Shown: piece by piece, positions 16,440 through 25,731 of the stretch
Layout: each line of letters begins with the position of its first letter
Position numbering within the stretch: the first letter of the stretch is position 1
From: Desulfobulbaceae bacterium
Lineage (GTDB): Bacteria; Desulfobacterota; Desulfobulbia; Desulfobulbales; Desulfocapsaceae
DNA length: 64,000 nt
Assembly (NCBI GenBank): GCA_026988015.1
Contig: JALSMA010000034.1
Location: 42,845-106,844, forward strand
Direction of reading: 5' to 3'
Notes under the pieces: model-generated
Told to the model about the DNA's origin: nothing
The model's database searches: none
Seen by the model: the letters and a program-made list of their open reading frames with translations, nothing else
Program-made: the position numbers and the translations under genes

Positions 16440-17426
16440 ATGAGGGTAACAATTTTTTTTACGATAGCACTGCTGTTTCTTTGTGCCGCAACTACAAGTT
16501 TTGCCAGTGATGCCTGGAAGGTAGAACACAAGAATGCCGTGGTACTGGCCATGTTTGGAACAACGGTGGAGCCGGCCCTTGAGGGGTTGCTCAATATCCG
16601 GACCAAGATGATAAAAAAGTATCCGAATACTCCTGTGCGGATAGCTTTCACTTCAAACATTATTCGTAAAAAATGGCAGCATCGAGCGGAAGATCCAGCC
16701 TATATCAAGGCCCATCCTGAAATTCCAGCGGAAGTTCTTCATGTAAAAACACCGCTAGCCACCATTGCTGATTTACAGAATGAGGGCTATGATACCATCG
16801 TTGTTCAGCCGACTCATATTGCCATGGGTGAAGAGTTCCTTGATCTTGCTACTTATGTTGACAGCCTGATGCGGATGGGTACAATGAAAAAACCCAAGTA
16901 TAAACCCTTCCACAAAGTAGTACTTGGTCGCCCTGCTCTTGGAACATACGGCATGAATCATCCTTACGCTGAAGATATTATGACTGTAGCCAAGGCGTTA
17001 TCCGGGGATGCAGAAATTGCCAGGAAAGAGAAGGCTGCTCTGGTTTATATGGGGCACGGCAATGAATATTTTCCTTCAGCAGGCGCCTACCTTGAGTTTG
17101 CTGCCCGGATGAGGGAACTCTATCCTGATGTTGTGACAACAATTGGAAATGTTGAAGGTTTTCCAGCGATAGCTGATGTTATGGACAATCTGAAGCTCTA
17201 TGGTGTAAAAAAAGTGGTCTTAAAACCCTGCATGGTGGTGGCTGGGGATCATTCCATGAATGATATGGCCGGGCCTGATGCTGATTCTTGGAAGTCTGTT
17301 CTTGAAAAGAATGGTTTTGAGGTGGTAACAGTTGAACGTGGTCTTGGTGAAGAAGATGCCTTTGCTGATATCTTTATCTCCCATGCTGAGGATGCCGCAA
17401 AAGATGCTGGTATTGTCTTGAAGTAA
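16440..17426 (+). CDS. cbiK: Exported sirohydrochlorin cobaltochelatase CbiK
   Basis: Inserts cobalt into sirohydrochlorin in the anaerobic B12 pathway. The protein is 328 aa with GAGGAGG ahead of the ATG at 16440; an upstream in-frame start at 16389 lies inside the terminator and is rejected. Residues 1-22 form a signal peptide (FFTIALLFLCAATTSFA), matching the periplasmic CbiK-P known in Desulfovibrio. Chelatase features are VVLAMFGTTVEPA, VVQPTHIAMGEE, VYMGHGNEYFPS and VVAGDHSMNDM; the metal-binding histidines lie in the last three. Control is by the cobalamin riboswitch. Export of the chelatase is odd for a cytoplasmic pathway; heme or cobalt handling in the periplasm has been proposed for the homologue. 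Confidence 0.94.
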   Translation: MRVTIFFTIALLFLCAATTSFASDAWKVEHKNAVVLAMFGTTVEPALEGLLNIRTKMIKKYPNTPVRIAFTSNIIRKKWQHRAEDPAYIKAHPEIPAEVLHVKTPLATIADLQNEGYDTIVVQPTHIAMGEEFLDLATYVDSLMRMGTMKKPKYKPFHKVVLGRPALGTYGMNHPYAEDIMTVAKALSGDAEIARKEKAALVYMGHGNEYFPSAGAYLEFAARMRELYPDVVTTIGNVEGFPAIADVMDNLKLYGVKKVVLKPCMVVAGDHSMNDMAGPDADSWKSVLEKNGFEVVTVERGLGEEDAFADIFISHAEDAAKDAGIVLK

Positions 17427-17469
17427 TATCAGATACTCCCCTGGAACATCAGGGGTGTATTTGTCCACT

Positions 17470-17500
17470 GGCTGTTGTCTGCTTTGGGCAGGCAACAGCC
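17470..17500 (+). terminator. Hairpin downstream of cbiK
   Basis: GGCTGTTG pairs with CAACAGCC, with further inner pairing CTGC/GCAG. The nearest T-run (9 T) starts about 20 bp beyond the stem, so it is an imperfect intrinsic terminator or an mRNA 3'-end stabiliser. The rest of the gap to 17709 shows nothing else clear. Confidence 0.55.
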
Positions 17501-17709
17501 GGCCCAGTAGTTGAATTCTCTTTTTTTTTTCGTTTTTCCTAATAGTTCTCCGGTCTCTTCAGTTGTCTTTCTGCAGCGCTTTTTATAGTCTCCTTTTGTT
17601 CCCGGTGTTGATATCACTATTTTCTTTACGGGCTTGTTATTCCAGACGAAGAGTCGTAAAATGTCCTTTATTAAAGGACAACAATCAATCAAATGACAAG
17701 GAGAAATTC

Positions 17710-18315
17710 ATGGATTTTAAAGAACACCTTAAAATTGCCTGGGAGACCACCCTGCAGTTTGTGGTGCCGGTTATTTTGCTCACTCTGGTTCAGATGCTTG
17801 TCATTACCATCAGTCTGGGAATTCTGGCACCGGTAACCACCGCAGGGTATGTTCAGTCTCTGCTGAGGGCCATTCGCGAGGGACGCGAACCCAGGGTTGG
17901 AGATCTGTTTTCTGAGATGCGCCTCTTTTTGCCCCTGTTTGTTTATGGGTTGCTGGTGGTACTTTTGACGTTTCTCGGACTTATGCTGCTGGTAGTACCC
18001 GGTTTGCTTGTTGCTGCATTTATTGTATTTTCGACGATCTACATGATTCCTCTTATGACAGACAGGGATATGGGGCTGATTGAGGCCATTAAAGAGTCCT
18101 GGGCCATGGCTGTTCGTAAACCAGTGGATGATCAACTGGTATTTATGGTTCTTTATCTCCTTATTCTTTCCATTGGTGGTTCCATTCCTCTGGCGCTGCT
18201 TTTTGCTCAGCCCCTTGCAACTTTTCTGATGCTGATTGTTTATGAAGAACGTCTGCTGGATGATCAACTGGTAATTGATCAGGAGCCTCCCCCGGTTCCT
18301 GATCAGGATGCGTGA
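17710..18315 (+). CDS. Multi-spanning membrane protein of unknown function
   Basis: A 201-aa protein with an AAGGAG ribosome site before the ATG at 17710; the open frame extends upstream to 17563 but that part has no ribosome site. It has four to five hydrophobic segments (QFVVPVILLTLVQMLVITIS, FVYGLLVVLLTFLGLMLLVV, FMVLYLLILSIGGSIPLALL). TDRDMGLIEAIKESWAMAVRK resembles the loop of the DUF975/GlpQ-membrane-like families. It ends 13 bp before the radical SAM fusion and is probably its operon partner; a transport or membrane-shaping role is possible but unproven. Confidence 0.72.
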   Translation: MDFKEHLKIAWETTLQFVVPVILLTLVQMLVITISLGILAPVTTAGYVQSLLRAIREGREPRVGDLFSEMRLFLPLFVYGLLVVLLTFLGLMLLVVPGLLVAAFIVFSTIYMIPLMTDRDMGLIEAIKESWAMAVRKPVDDQLVFMVLYLLILSIGGSIPLALLFAQPLATFLMLIVYEERLLDDQLVIDQEPPPVPDQDA

Positions 18316-18328
18316 GTGGCAACAGTAG

Positions 18329-21300
18329 ATGAAAAAAAATGATCACAGTGGTGTTGACGGGTGGGAGCGCTTTGAACTCCCTGAAGGTGCTTTGTATATA
18401 CAGCCTGAAATTCCGGACTGGATAGTTGTTTCAGAAGGGGCTGATCAGGTAATCAGGTCTGGTGAAGTCCATGCCGCCGGAAGCTATGAAGGGGAATTGT
18501 TGCGTGGTGCTTTTAGCGTGGAATCGGAACAGCCTTATGCAGGGAGAGCTGCGACACTTGGGCTCAATCACCTGAAAGAGTGTTGGTTTCATATTACCGA
18601 CACCTGTAATCTCAGCTGTCGGCACTGCCTCTTTGCGGCATCGCCTGCAAAGAGGCAGCATCTTAGCCACAAGTTGTTAAACAGGAGTGTGGCGGAGGCA
18701 CTGGCCCTTGGCTGTCGCCTCTTTTCCTTCACTGGTGGCGAACCTTTCCTTTACCCTGATTTTTTGTCCATCGTTGAGAGTCTTCTTCAGGAAAATCGTG
18801 ATGTGCATGTCGCTGTACTCACTAACGGTACACTGCTTAAGCGGTCTCTTGATCTGATTGCAACCTTTGACAGGCTTCATCTTCAGGTAAGTCTTGATGG
18901 TGTTGAAGAGAGTCATGACAGGCTGCGTGGCAGGGGAAGTTACCGGAAACTGATGGAAAACCTTGTTTCCATGCGTGCCGTAGCAGTTCCTTTCACCCTT
19001 TCAGTGGCCATAAGCCGTGAGAATATCAGGGATTTGTCACATATCGTAGATGTTGCGGATGAAGTTGGGGCATCTTCCATTCACCTGCTCTACCATTTTG
19101 TCCGGGGAAACGGCAGTCAGGATCAGTTTGTTACTCCCGGGGAGATTTTTCCCTACCTTCTGGCGGCCTGGAAACGAGCCACTGAACTGGGTTTGACCAT
19201 TGATAATATTGAGAGTTTGCGGAGTCAGGTCTTTTCAACACCTGGTACCAGGTATGATCTTTCCAATACTGCCTGGGAATCTCTGGCTATCGGTCCGGAT
19301 GGTGTGATCTACCCATCACCTGCACTGGTTGGTATGGAAGAATGTTCCTGCGGGCACCTGGAACAGGGTCTGTCTGAAGTGTGGAAAACGAGTCCGGTTC
19401 TCAATGCTGTTCGTAAATCGAGCCTCAAGGACTCCTGCCGCTATCAAAACAATTCTTTGAAATATCTGGTGGGTGGTGGCGATATCGATCACAGTTTCTT
19501 GTCTGGGGGAGAATGGGTGGGCTATGATCCTTACCTTGCACTGTACAATCGTATTGCTCTGCAACTGATTGAAGAGCAGGTGGCCACCTATTGTTATCAG
19601 GGTAAGGGACTTGTTTTACTGCGAATGGGAGATGTACGGCATGATTGTCTGGAGATGGATGACGCGGGAACAGACGTTGCTTTGACTCACTGTAACTGTC
19701 TTATCTCACTGGCGTCAGACTCCGGGCACAGTTCTGTGAGAGAGTTTTATGGTGAGGCGGCAGTTTTGGCCAAAGAGGATATTATCAATCCACTGGCACC
19801 GGCCCAGGCAGAGGCTGACTTTCTCCCGGAGAAAACCCGGAAACATTCATACGGCTGTGGCAGTCCGGTGACGGATGGTGCTCCCCAGGAAGGTGAGACC
19901 CTAGTTGACCTGGGTTCCGGTTCCGGTATTGAGTGTTTTATGGCATCGGATTCTGTGGGGAAGAGCGGGTTTGTTTACGGCATTGATATGACAGATGAAA
20001 TGCTCGCTCTTGCCAACAAGTCAAAGGCAGAGGTTGCAGAACACCTAGGTTATGCCAATGTGGAATTTAGAAAGGGCTTTCTTGAGGCAATTCCCTTGAA
20101 TGAAGGAGTTGCAGATGTGGTTATCTCAAACTGTGTAATCAATCTCAGTCCTGATAAGCGGATGACATATCAGGAAATCTATAGGATTTTAAAGCCCGGT
20201 GGCAGGTTGGTGGTTTCAGATATAGTAACTGATATCGCCATTCCTGCTCGATTGAAAAATAATGTGCGATATCGTGGAGAGTGTCTTGGCGGGGCCATGC
20301 AGCAGGAAGAGCTGGTTGCCATGATGGAGGCGACCGGATTCACTGCAATTCACTTTATAAAGCGTTTTCCTTACCGTCAGGTCGAGGGAATGGACTTTTA
20401 TTCACTCACTTATGAGGCCGTCCGCCCAGCCGTTGAGGTAGCGGAATCAGTCACCTTCAACGATGTGATTTACAGGGGTCCCCATGGAGCGATCCATACT
20501 GAATCCGGGATTTTGCTGATAAAGGGACGGCGGATGACACTCCCTGTTCATGAACTGGCTGGGTTAGGGGACTCTGTTTTTGTCCTTGATGACCAGGGGG
20601 CTGTCAGTAATGTGGAGATGAAAAATTCCTGTTGTACTCTCCAGACAGAGATTAATGGGCTCACAGAGAGTTGCTGTGATTCTGTTGAACTAGATTGTTG
20701 TGATGGCAGCGATATCTCCGGAGTGGAAAAGGGGCGAAAGGATGCAGGCTGTATGGTTTGCGGGGCTGATTTACATTATTTTATTGACCCGAAAGAGATG
20801 GCCTGCAGCTATTGCGGTCGTTCGTTTTCTGTCAATGGATGTTGTGCCAACAGCCATTTTGTCTGTGACAGCTGTCATAAGCAAAGTGGAACTGAGGTGA
20901 TCAGAGCGATCTGCAGTGCTACTGGAGAGCAGGATCTTATTCGCTTGCTGGAATTGATCCGTAGCCACCCGGCCATCCCCATGCATGGGCCTGAGCACCA
21001 CGCCATGATACCAGGCATCATCCTGGCCTGCTACAGGAATTCCGGCGGAGACATTAAGGCAGAAACCATTGTTACCGGTATCCGGCGCGGCGGAGATATT
21101 CCCGGTGGTGTATGTGGCTTCTGGGGCGCGTGCGGTGCAGCGGTAGGAGCCGGGATTGCGGTTGCCATTATCCTGGCCGCAACCCCCCTCACTCCGTCTC
21201 CGCGGCAGCTGGCTCAGTCCTTCAGTGCTAAAATATTGAAGCTTATTTCAGGATATCGTGGAGGGCGCTGCTGCCAGCGAGAGACGTGGCTGGCCCTTAC

Positions 21301-21472
21301 TGAAACTGCCAGATTATCCGAATCGATACTCTCGGTACCCATGACCGCAGGGGGGGAGATTCACTGTTCCCAGTATCTGAAAAACAGGGAGTGTATCCGT
21401 AAACAGTGTCCTTTATGGGAGGGTCGTGTAAAGGACCTTGATACTGAGTTACAGTTTCTTTCCATTCCCTGA
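18329..21472 (+). CDS. Fusion protein: radical SAM, ArsM-like methyltransferase, zinc ribbon and DUF5714
   Basis: A 1047-aa multidomain protein. Residues about 15-60 (GALYIQPEIPDWIVVSEG) resemble the short PqqD-like opening of some radical SAM enzymes. The radical SAM core carries CNLSCRHC (C93, C97, C100), FTGGEP and VSLDG. The following SPASM-like segment (about 320-390) is Cys-poor, with YLVGGGDIDHSF where CGGGC is usual. Residues about 500-700 form an ArsM-type SAM methyltransferase (LVDLGSGSGIECFMAS, ISNCVINLSPDKR); C510, C602 and C652 sit where As(III)-binding cysteines lie in ArsM. Cys pairs (768-769, 782-783, 790-791) and a CMVCG/CSYCG zinc ribbon (808-829) lead into DUF5714 (GIRRGGDIPGGVCGFWGACG). 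The substrate is unknown; methylation of a thiol-bound metalloid or a novel small molecule is an inference. Confidence 0.85.
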   Translation: MKKNDHSGVDGWERFELPEGALYIQPEIPDWIVVSEGADQVIRSGEVHAAGSYEGELLRGAFSVESEQPYAGRAATLGLNHLKECWFHITDTCNLSCRHCLFAASPAKRQHLSHKLLNRSVAEALALGCRLFSFTGGEPFLYPDFLSIVESLLQENRDVHVAVLTNGTLLKRSLDLIATFDRLHLQVSLDGVEESHDRLRGRGSYRKLMENLVSMRAVAVPFTLSVAISRENIRDLSHIVDVADEVGASSIHLLYHFVRGNGSQDQFVTPGEIFPYLLAAWKRATELGLTIDNIESLRSQVFSTPGTRYDLSNTAWESLAIGPDGVIYPSPALVGMEECSCGHLEQGLSEVWKTSPVLNAVRKSSLKDSCRYQNNSLKYLVGGGDIDHSFLSGGEWVGYDPYLALYNRIALQLIEEQVATYCYQGKGLVLLRMGDVRHDCLEMDDAGTDVALTHCNCLISLASDSGHSSVREFYGEAAVLAKEDIINPLAPAQAEADFLPEKTRKHSYGCGSPVTDGAPQEGETLVDLGSGSGIECFMASDSVGKSGFVYGIDMTDEMLALANKSKAEVAEHLGYANVEFRKGFLEAIPLNEGVADVVISNCVINLSPDKRMTYQEIYRILKPGGRLVVSDIVTDIAIPARLKNNVRYRGECLGGAMQQEELVAMMEATGFTAIHFIKRFPYRQVEGMDFYSLTYEAVRPAVEVAESVTFNDVIYRGPHGAIHTESGILLIKGRRMTLPVHELAGLGDSVFVLDDQGAVSNVEMKNSCCTLQTEINGLTESCCDSVELDCCDGSDISGVEKGRKDAGCMVCGADLHYFIDPKEMACSYCGRSFSVNGCCANSHFVCDSCHKQSGTEVIRAICSATGEQDLIRLLELIRSHPAIPMHGPEHHAMIPGIILACYRNSGGDIKAETIVTGIRRGGDIPGGVCGFWGACGAAVGAGIAVAIILAATPLTPSPRQLAQSFSAKILKLISGYRGGRCCQRETWLALTETARLSESILSVPMTAGGEIHCSQYLKNRECIRKQCPLWEGRVKDLDTELQFLSIP

Positions 21473-21542
21473 ATGTGATACTGTAAGTGATAGAAGAAGC
21501 ACCATCATCTGGTAAAGACCTACTCGAACGGAAAAGCTGATA

Positions 21543-24275
21543 GTGATAAAACAACAAAGAATGCACGGCAACGATGGGGATTGCAGGGTTTTTATTGCTA
21601 TCGTGTTGTTTTTTTCAGGGATCTTTTTTCCTGTGCCTTCAATGGCGGCAGCACCCTTTGAGAAGGTGAGTCTCCAGCTGAAATGGATGCACCAGTTTCA
21701 ATTTGCCGGTTATTATGCCGCAATTGAAAAAGGTTATTATCGTGATGTAGGCTTGGATGTAACCCTGAAAGAGGCCCATCCCGGTATGGATGTCACAGAA
21801 GAAGTTGTCTCCGGTCGGGCTGAATATGGTATTGAGATGCCTGGTCTTCTTCTGAAACGACAAAAGGGGTATCCTGTTGTTGTGTTAGCTGCTATTTTTC
21901 AACATTCCCCGGAGGCGCTTATAGTGTTGAAAGATTCGGGGGTTACAGGAATACATGATCTCATCGGCAAGCCGGTTATGCTCAGTCACTATGGTGCGGT
22001 TGAGTCAAGGGCAATGCTCTATGATGAGGGCATTCAGATAGAAAATCTCAACATTATAGAGCACAGTTGGGATATTGGCGACCTGATTTCCGGAAAGGTT
22101 GTGGCCATGGAGGGATACCTGACAGATCGACCCTTTATCTTGCAGACCCTGAGTATACCTTTTTTTTCTATTCGTCCACAGGCCTACGGGGTTGATTTTT
22201 ATGGTGACTGTCTCTTCACTTCTGAGGAAGAGATAGAGGAGCATTCGGAGCGGGTTGAGGCATTTCTTGCTGCAAGTCTGAAGGGCTGGAGATATGCAAT
22301 GGCTCACCCTGAGGAAATAGTTGATCTGATTCTGGCTGAATACAGCAGCCGTCTTTCAAGGGAGGCTCTATTCTTTGAAGCGGAGACCATGAAGGAGCTG
22401 TTACTGCCGAAACTGGTTGATATTGGTCATATGAATCCGGGTCGTTGGCAGCATATTGCTGAAACTTTTGTGAAATTGGGTATGCTCGATTCGGGATATT
22501 CCCTGGACGGGTTTCTTTATGATCCCAATCGGGGTTTGAGTAACAGGAAAATCATGGGGTTGGTCTGGATCCTGTCAGCTATTGTCTTTGTAGCAGCGGC
22601 AGTGGTGGTGATTCAGTTTGTTTTTAACCGAAAACTGAATAAGCAGGTAGCCAAACGTACGGAGCACCTTATGCTTGAGGTGACTGAGCGGAAGAAGGCC
22701 GAAAAACAACTGCAGGAAAGTGAAAAATTTCTCACGTCCATTGTTGATAATATCCCCAATATGATTTTTGTAAAAAATGCTGCTGAGCTCCGCTATGCCA
22801 GTATTAACAGGGATGCAGAAGATCTCTTTGGCTTTACTAAAGATAGGTTTGTGGGTAAGACAGACTATGAAATTTTCAGTAAGGAAGAGGCTGATTTCTT
22901 CACCGCCAAAGACCGAGAGGTGTTAAACAATAAGGTTCTGATAGAGATTCCAGAGGAAACGCTTCGTGACCGGAATAATGGGATCAGGACAGTCCATACT
23001 ATCAAAATACCCATCCTGGATGAACAGGGAAATTCTGAGTTTTTACTGGGTATTACAGAGGATATAACTGAAAAAAAACAGGTGGCTGATGAGAAGGCAG
23101 TTCTCACTGCCAAGCTCCGCCAGGCCCAGAAAATGGAGGCGATTGGCACCCTGGCTGGTGGCATTGCTCACGATTTTAACAATATTCTCACTGCTATTTA
23201 TGGTTATGCAGAGCTGGCGGCCATGGATAGTTCTGATCCTGAAAAGACCAGAAAGTATATTGCAGAAGTTCTTCACGGGGCGGAGCGGGCCAAAGAACTG
23301 GTGAAGCAGATTCTCACCTTCAGTAGAAAAAGTGATAAAGACCCAAAGCCCATTCGTCTTCAGGCGGTTGTGGAGGAGGCCTTTAAGCTTTTACGCTCCA
23401 CTCTTCCAACAACCATTGAAATTCATCAGAACATAGACCCTGATTGCTTGCCTATTATTGCTGATCCGACAGAGATTCATCAGGTCATAATGAACCTCTG
23501 CACCAACGCCTACCATGCCATGCGAGATTCAGGCGGCGTATTGGGCATTGAGGTTAAGTCGGTGGAATTGGGAGCTGGCTCGTCCAGGAGTATTGCCCAC
23601 CTCAAACCGGGGTCCTATCTTCAGGTGGCTATCAGTGACACTGGTGAAGGAATGGATGAAAATGTGGTGAGCAGAATATTTGAGCCTTATTTTACCACGA
23701 AGCATCAGGGTGAGGGGACAGGTCTCGGCCTAGCTGTTACCCACGGTATTATATCGAGTCTTGGAGGAGATATTGTTGTTCACAGCAAGCTGGGAAGTGG
23801 GACAGTCTTTACTTTGTATCTCCCAATTGCTGCTGCGGTTCTGGTGAAGAAAACAGAAACAAGTGAAGTTGGTAGTCTGCCCACTGGTGATGAACGAATT
23901 CTACTTGTCGACGATGACCGGGCAATAGTTGAGATGCAGCAGCAGAAACTGTTTCATCTGGGTTATGAAGTGACAGCCTGTTATGATAGTGTTGAATGTC
24001 TCCGTACCTTTGAGCAACGCCCCCAGTATTTTGATGTTCTCATCACTGACATGACTATGCCCGGAATGGCTGGAGATACACTGGCCACAGAAGTGTTGAA
24101 ACTACGACCGGATATGCCCATTATTCTCTGTACCGGGTTCAGTGATCGTATGGATGAGCAGAAGGCAAAGGCTATTGGAATCGGTGAATATGTTATGAAG
24201 CCGGTTCTTATGGCAGATATTGCTGTGGCCATAAAAAAAGTCCTGACAACTGGTGTGAACCAGGTAAAAAGCTAG
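21543..24275 (+). CDS. Hybrid sensor kinase with fused NMT1/THI5-like periplasmic binding domain
   Basis: A 910-aa membrane sensor. After a signal/anchor segment, residues about 35-330 form an ABC-type binding domain of the NMT1/THI5 family (VSLQLKWMHQFQFAGYYAAIEKGYY), which in transporters binds thiamine-pyrimidine precursors and similar ligands. A membrane segment (about 338-361) leads to a PAS domain (about 390-510), a HisKA domain with AGGIAHDFNNIL (His near 543), an ATPase domain (DTGEGMDENV, GTGLGLAV) and a C-terminal receiver (LLVDDD near 787, phosphoacceptor Asp in LITDMTMPG near 834). The start is GTG at 21543 or ATG at 21561. It follows the radical SAM fusion by 70 bp, so ligand sensing may relate to that product. 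Confidence 0.88.
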   Translation: MIKQQRMHGNDGDCRVFIAIVLFFSGIFFPVPSMAAAPFEKVSLQLKWMHQFQFAGYYAAIEKGYYRDVGLDVTLKEAHPGMDVTEEVVSGRAEYGIEMPGLLLKRQKGYPVVVLAAIFQHSPEALIVLKDSGVTGIHDLIGKPVMLSHYGAVESRAMLYDEGIQIENLNIIEHSWDIGDLISGKVVAMEGYLTDRPFILQTLSIPFFSIRPQAYGVDFYGDCLFTSEEEIEEHSERVEAFLAASLKGWRYAMAHPEEIVDLILAEYSSRLSREALFFEAETMKELLLPKLVDIGHMNPGRWQHIAETFVKLGMLDSGYSLDGFLYDPNRGLSNRKIMGLVWILSAIVFVAAAVVVIQFVFNRKLNKQVAKRTEHLMLEVTERKKAEKQLQESEKFLTSIVDNIPNMIFVKNAAELRYASINRDAEDLFGFTKDRFVGKTDYEIFSKEEADFFTAKDREVLNNKVLIEIPEETLRDRNNGIRTVHTIKIPILDEQGNSEFLLGITEDITEKKQVADEKAVLTAKLRQAQKMEAIGTLAGGIAHDFNNILTAIYGYAELAAMDSSDPEKTRKYIAEVLHGAERAKELVKQILTFSRKSDKDPKPIRLQAVVEEAFKLLRSTLPTTIEIHQNIDPDCLPIIADPTEIHQVIMNLCTNAYHAMRDSGGVLGIEVKSVELGAGSSRSIAHLKPGSYLQVAISDTGEGMDENVVSRIFEPYFTTKHQGEGTGLGLAVTHGIISSLGGDIVVHSKLGSGTVFTLYLPIAAAVLVKKTETSEVGSLPTGDERILLVDDDRAIVEMQQQKLFHLGYEVTACYDSVECLRTFEQRPQYFDVLITDMTMPGMAGDTLATEVLKLRPDMPIILCTGFSDRMDEQKAKAIGIGEYVMKPVLMADIAVAIKKVLTTGVNQVKS

Positions 24276-24579
24276 TCATACCATGTGGTATTGAGAGGGT
24301 GCCCGAGGGTGTTTTCTTCCTCCTTCTTGTTTTCTTGTTTTTTCTGTTTAAATCTTCGTTGACTAATTCTTTTTTGTGTTGCTTTATATATTTGAGAAAC
24401 AGAACCAGTTGATCTTTGTTAAAGAGATTTGGTGAAGTTTTCCAGTACGGGTTTTTTTCTGTAACGATGTGACGGGATCATTTTTCAGGCGTATAAAATC
24501 TGTGTGATTTCAAATGAATGGTAGCGTAACACTGGTGAAATTGTATACATGAAGTTGAAAATTTTGAGGAGGTTTCTTT
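24276..24579. other. Intergenic region with weak promoter candidate
   Basis: A 304-bp AT/T-rich gap with no gene seen. TTGACT (24359-24364), an 18-bp spacer and TTTATA (24383-24388) form a weak sigma-70-like promoter facing the TPR lipoprotein gene. A short dyad ATACCA-TG-TGGTAT follows the kinase stop but has no T-run. Confidence 0.35.
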
Positions 24580-25551
24580 TTGATGAAGATTAGAAAAACA
24601 TTACTGGTCGGGCTGACGCTGTCCTTTTTATCAGGCTGTGCCGGAATGGATATAGGGAGTAATATTGAGGGATACGGTTATCTGATGACCGAAAACTATG
24701 CTGGTGGTGCAGAGCGATTCCAGGAAATTGTGAAAGAAAAGCCGAGCTCGGCTGAGGCAAATTTTTATCTTGGGCGATTTTTTATGGCCCAGGAGAAGGT
24801 TGAAAGTGCCTTACCGTATCTGCAGAAAGCGGCTCGCCTGGGGCCGGACAATGCCGATTACCAGTTCTGGCTAGGTGTTGCATATGGTGAAAGAAAAATG
24901 GCAAAAAAGGAAGCAGCACAATACGAAAAAGTTTTGCTGCTGAATCCATCCTATGTCGCAGCGCACCTCTATCTTGGCCATAATCTGTTGAAAAAGGGGC
25001 AGGTGGAAAATGCTTTAGCCAGTTATAAACAGGTGCTGGAGCTGGCTCCTCGAAATCAGAGTGCTTTGTATAATAGAGCATTGATAATGCATATTCTTGA
25101 GCGAAGCCCAGAAGAAAAACTGGCCTGGCGCATTTTCCTCAGGAAATATCCGGCTGGTCCAATGGCTTTGCGGGCAACAGATCATCTCAACCGTCTGGAG
25201 GATTTTAGTTATAGAAACCATAAGCTGGGTTTGAGGAGGGTGACTCTGACTAAAATATGGTTTAAAGCATTTGATGGAAAACTCAGCAAAAGTTCCTATA
25301 AGTCTTTGAATCTGATAGGAGAAATTGTTTCCAATATGCCTGAGTATACCCTTCAGGTGCTTGTGTACCAGAAAAACAATAAGCTTCTTGCACAGGCTAG
25401 AGCTGAAAGTATCCGTGAGTATCTGTTGGAGAACTTTCCCCAGTTGGAGGGACGGGTTAATATCAGCTGGTTTGATGTGGATGATACTGTAACGGCGAAG
25501 GGGAAAAAAGTGGCCATAGGAGAATCGGTACGTTTCTTTCTCACTCGATGA
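24580..25551 (+). CDS. TPR lipoprotein, paralogue of the membrane TPR protein two genes downstream
   Basis: A 323-aa lipoprotein with lipobox LSGC (Cys near residue 20). Residues about 40-190 hold four or more tetratricopeptide repeats (ANFYLGRFFMAQEKVESALPYLQKAARLGPDN; ALASYKQVLELAPRNQSALYN is the last clear one). The C-terminal 120 residues end in an OmpA-like pattern (AESIREYLLENFPQLEGRVNISWF). The gene at 26359 shows the same arrangement from the TPRs to VNISWF, so the two are paralogues. A strong intrinsic terminator follows. It is likely an envelope component of the sigma-factor circuit downstream. Confidence 0.78.
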   Translation: MMKIRKTLLVGLTLSFLSGCAGMDIGSNIEGYGYLMTENYAGGAERFQEIVKEKPSSAEANFYLGRFFMAQEKVESALPYLQKAARLGPDNADYQFWLGVAYGERKMAKKEAAQYEKVLLLNPSYVAAHLYLGHNLLKKGQVENALASYKQVLELAPRNQSALYNRALIMHILERSPEEKLAWRIFLRKYPAGPMALRATDHLNRLEDFSYRNHKLGLRRVTLTKIWFKAFDGKLSKSSYKSLNLIGEIVSNMPEYTLQVLVYQKNNKLLAQARAESIREYLLENFPQLEGRVNISWFDVDDTVTAKGKKVAIGESVRFFLTR

Positions 25552-25591
25552 AAATCCCGGGTGATCTATTCAAAAGTGATATTCATTGGTT

Positions 25592-25628
25592 GCGGAGTGT
25601 GGCGGATCTTGCTTCACTCCGCTTTTTT
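25592..25628 (+). terminator. Rho-independent terminator after the TPR lipoprotein
   Basis: GCGGAGTG pairs with CACTCCGC around a 15-base loop and is followed by TTTTTT. It separates the lipoprotein transcript from the sigma-factor operon. Confidence 0.85.
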
Positions 25629-25731
25629 GTGCAACAGAGAGTCGGGATGTTTGCTGTTCGGGAGGTTGTCCGGGAATGCCCTTACATCATCATCGAATGA
25701 TTCCGGAATAATGAAATACATAAAAGATGTG

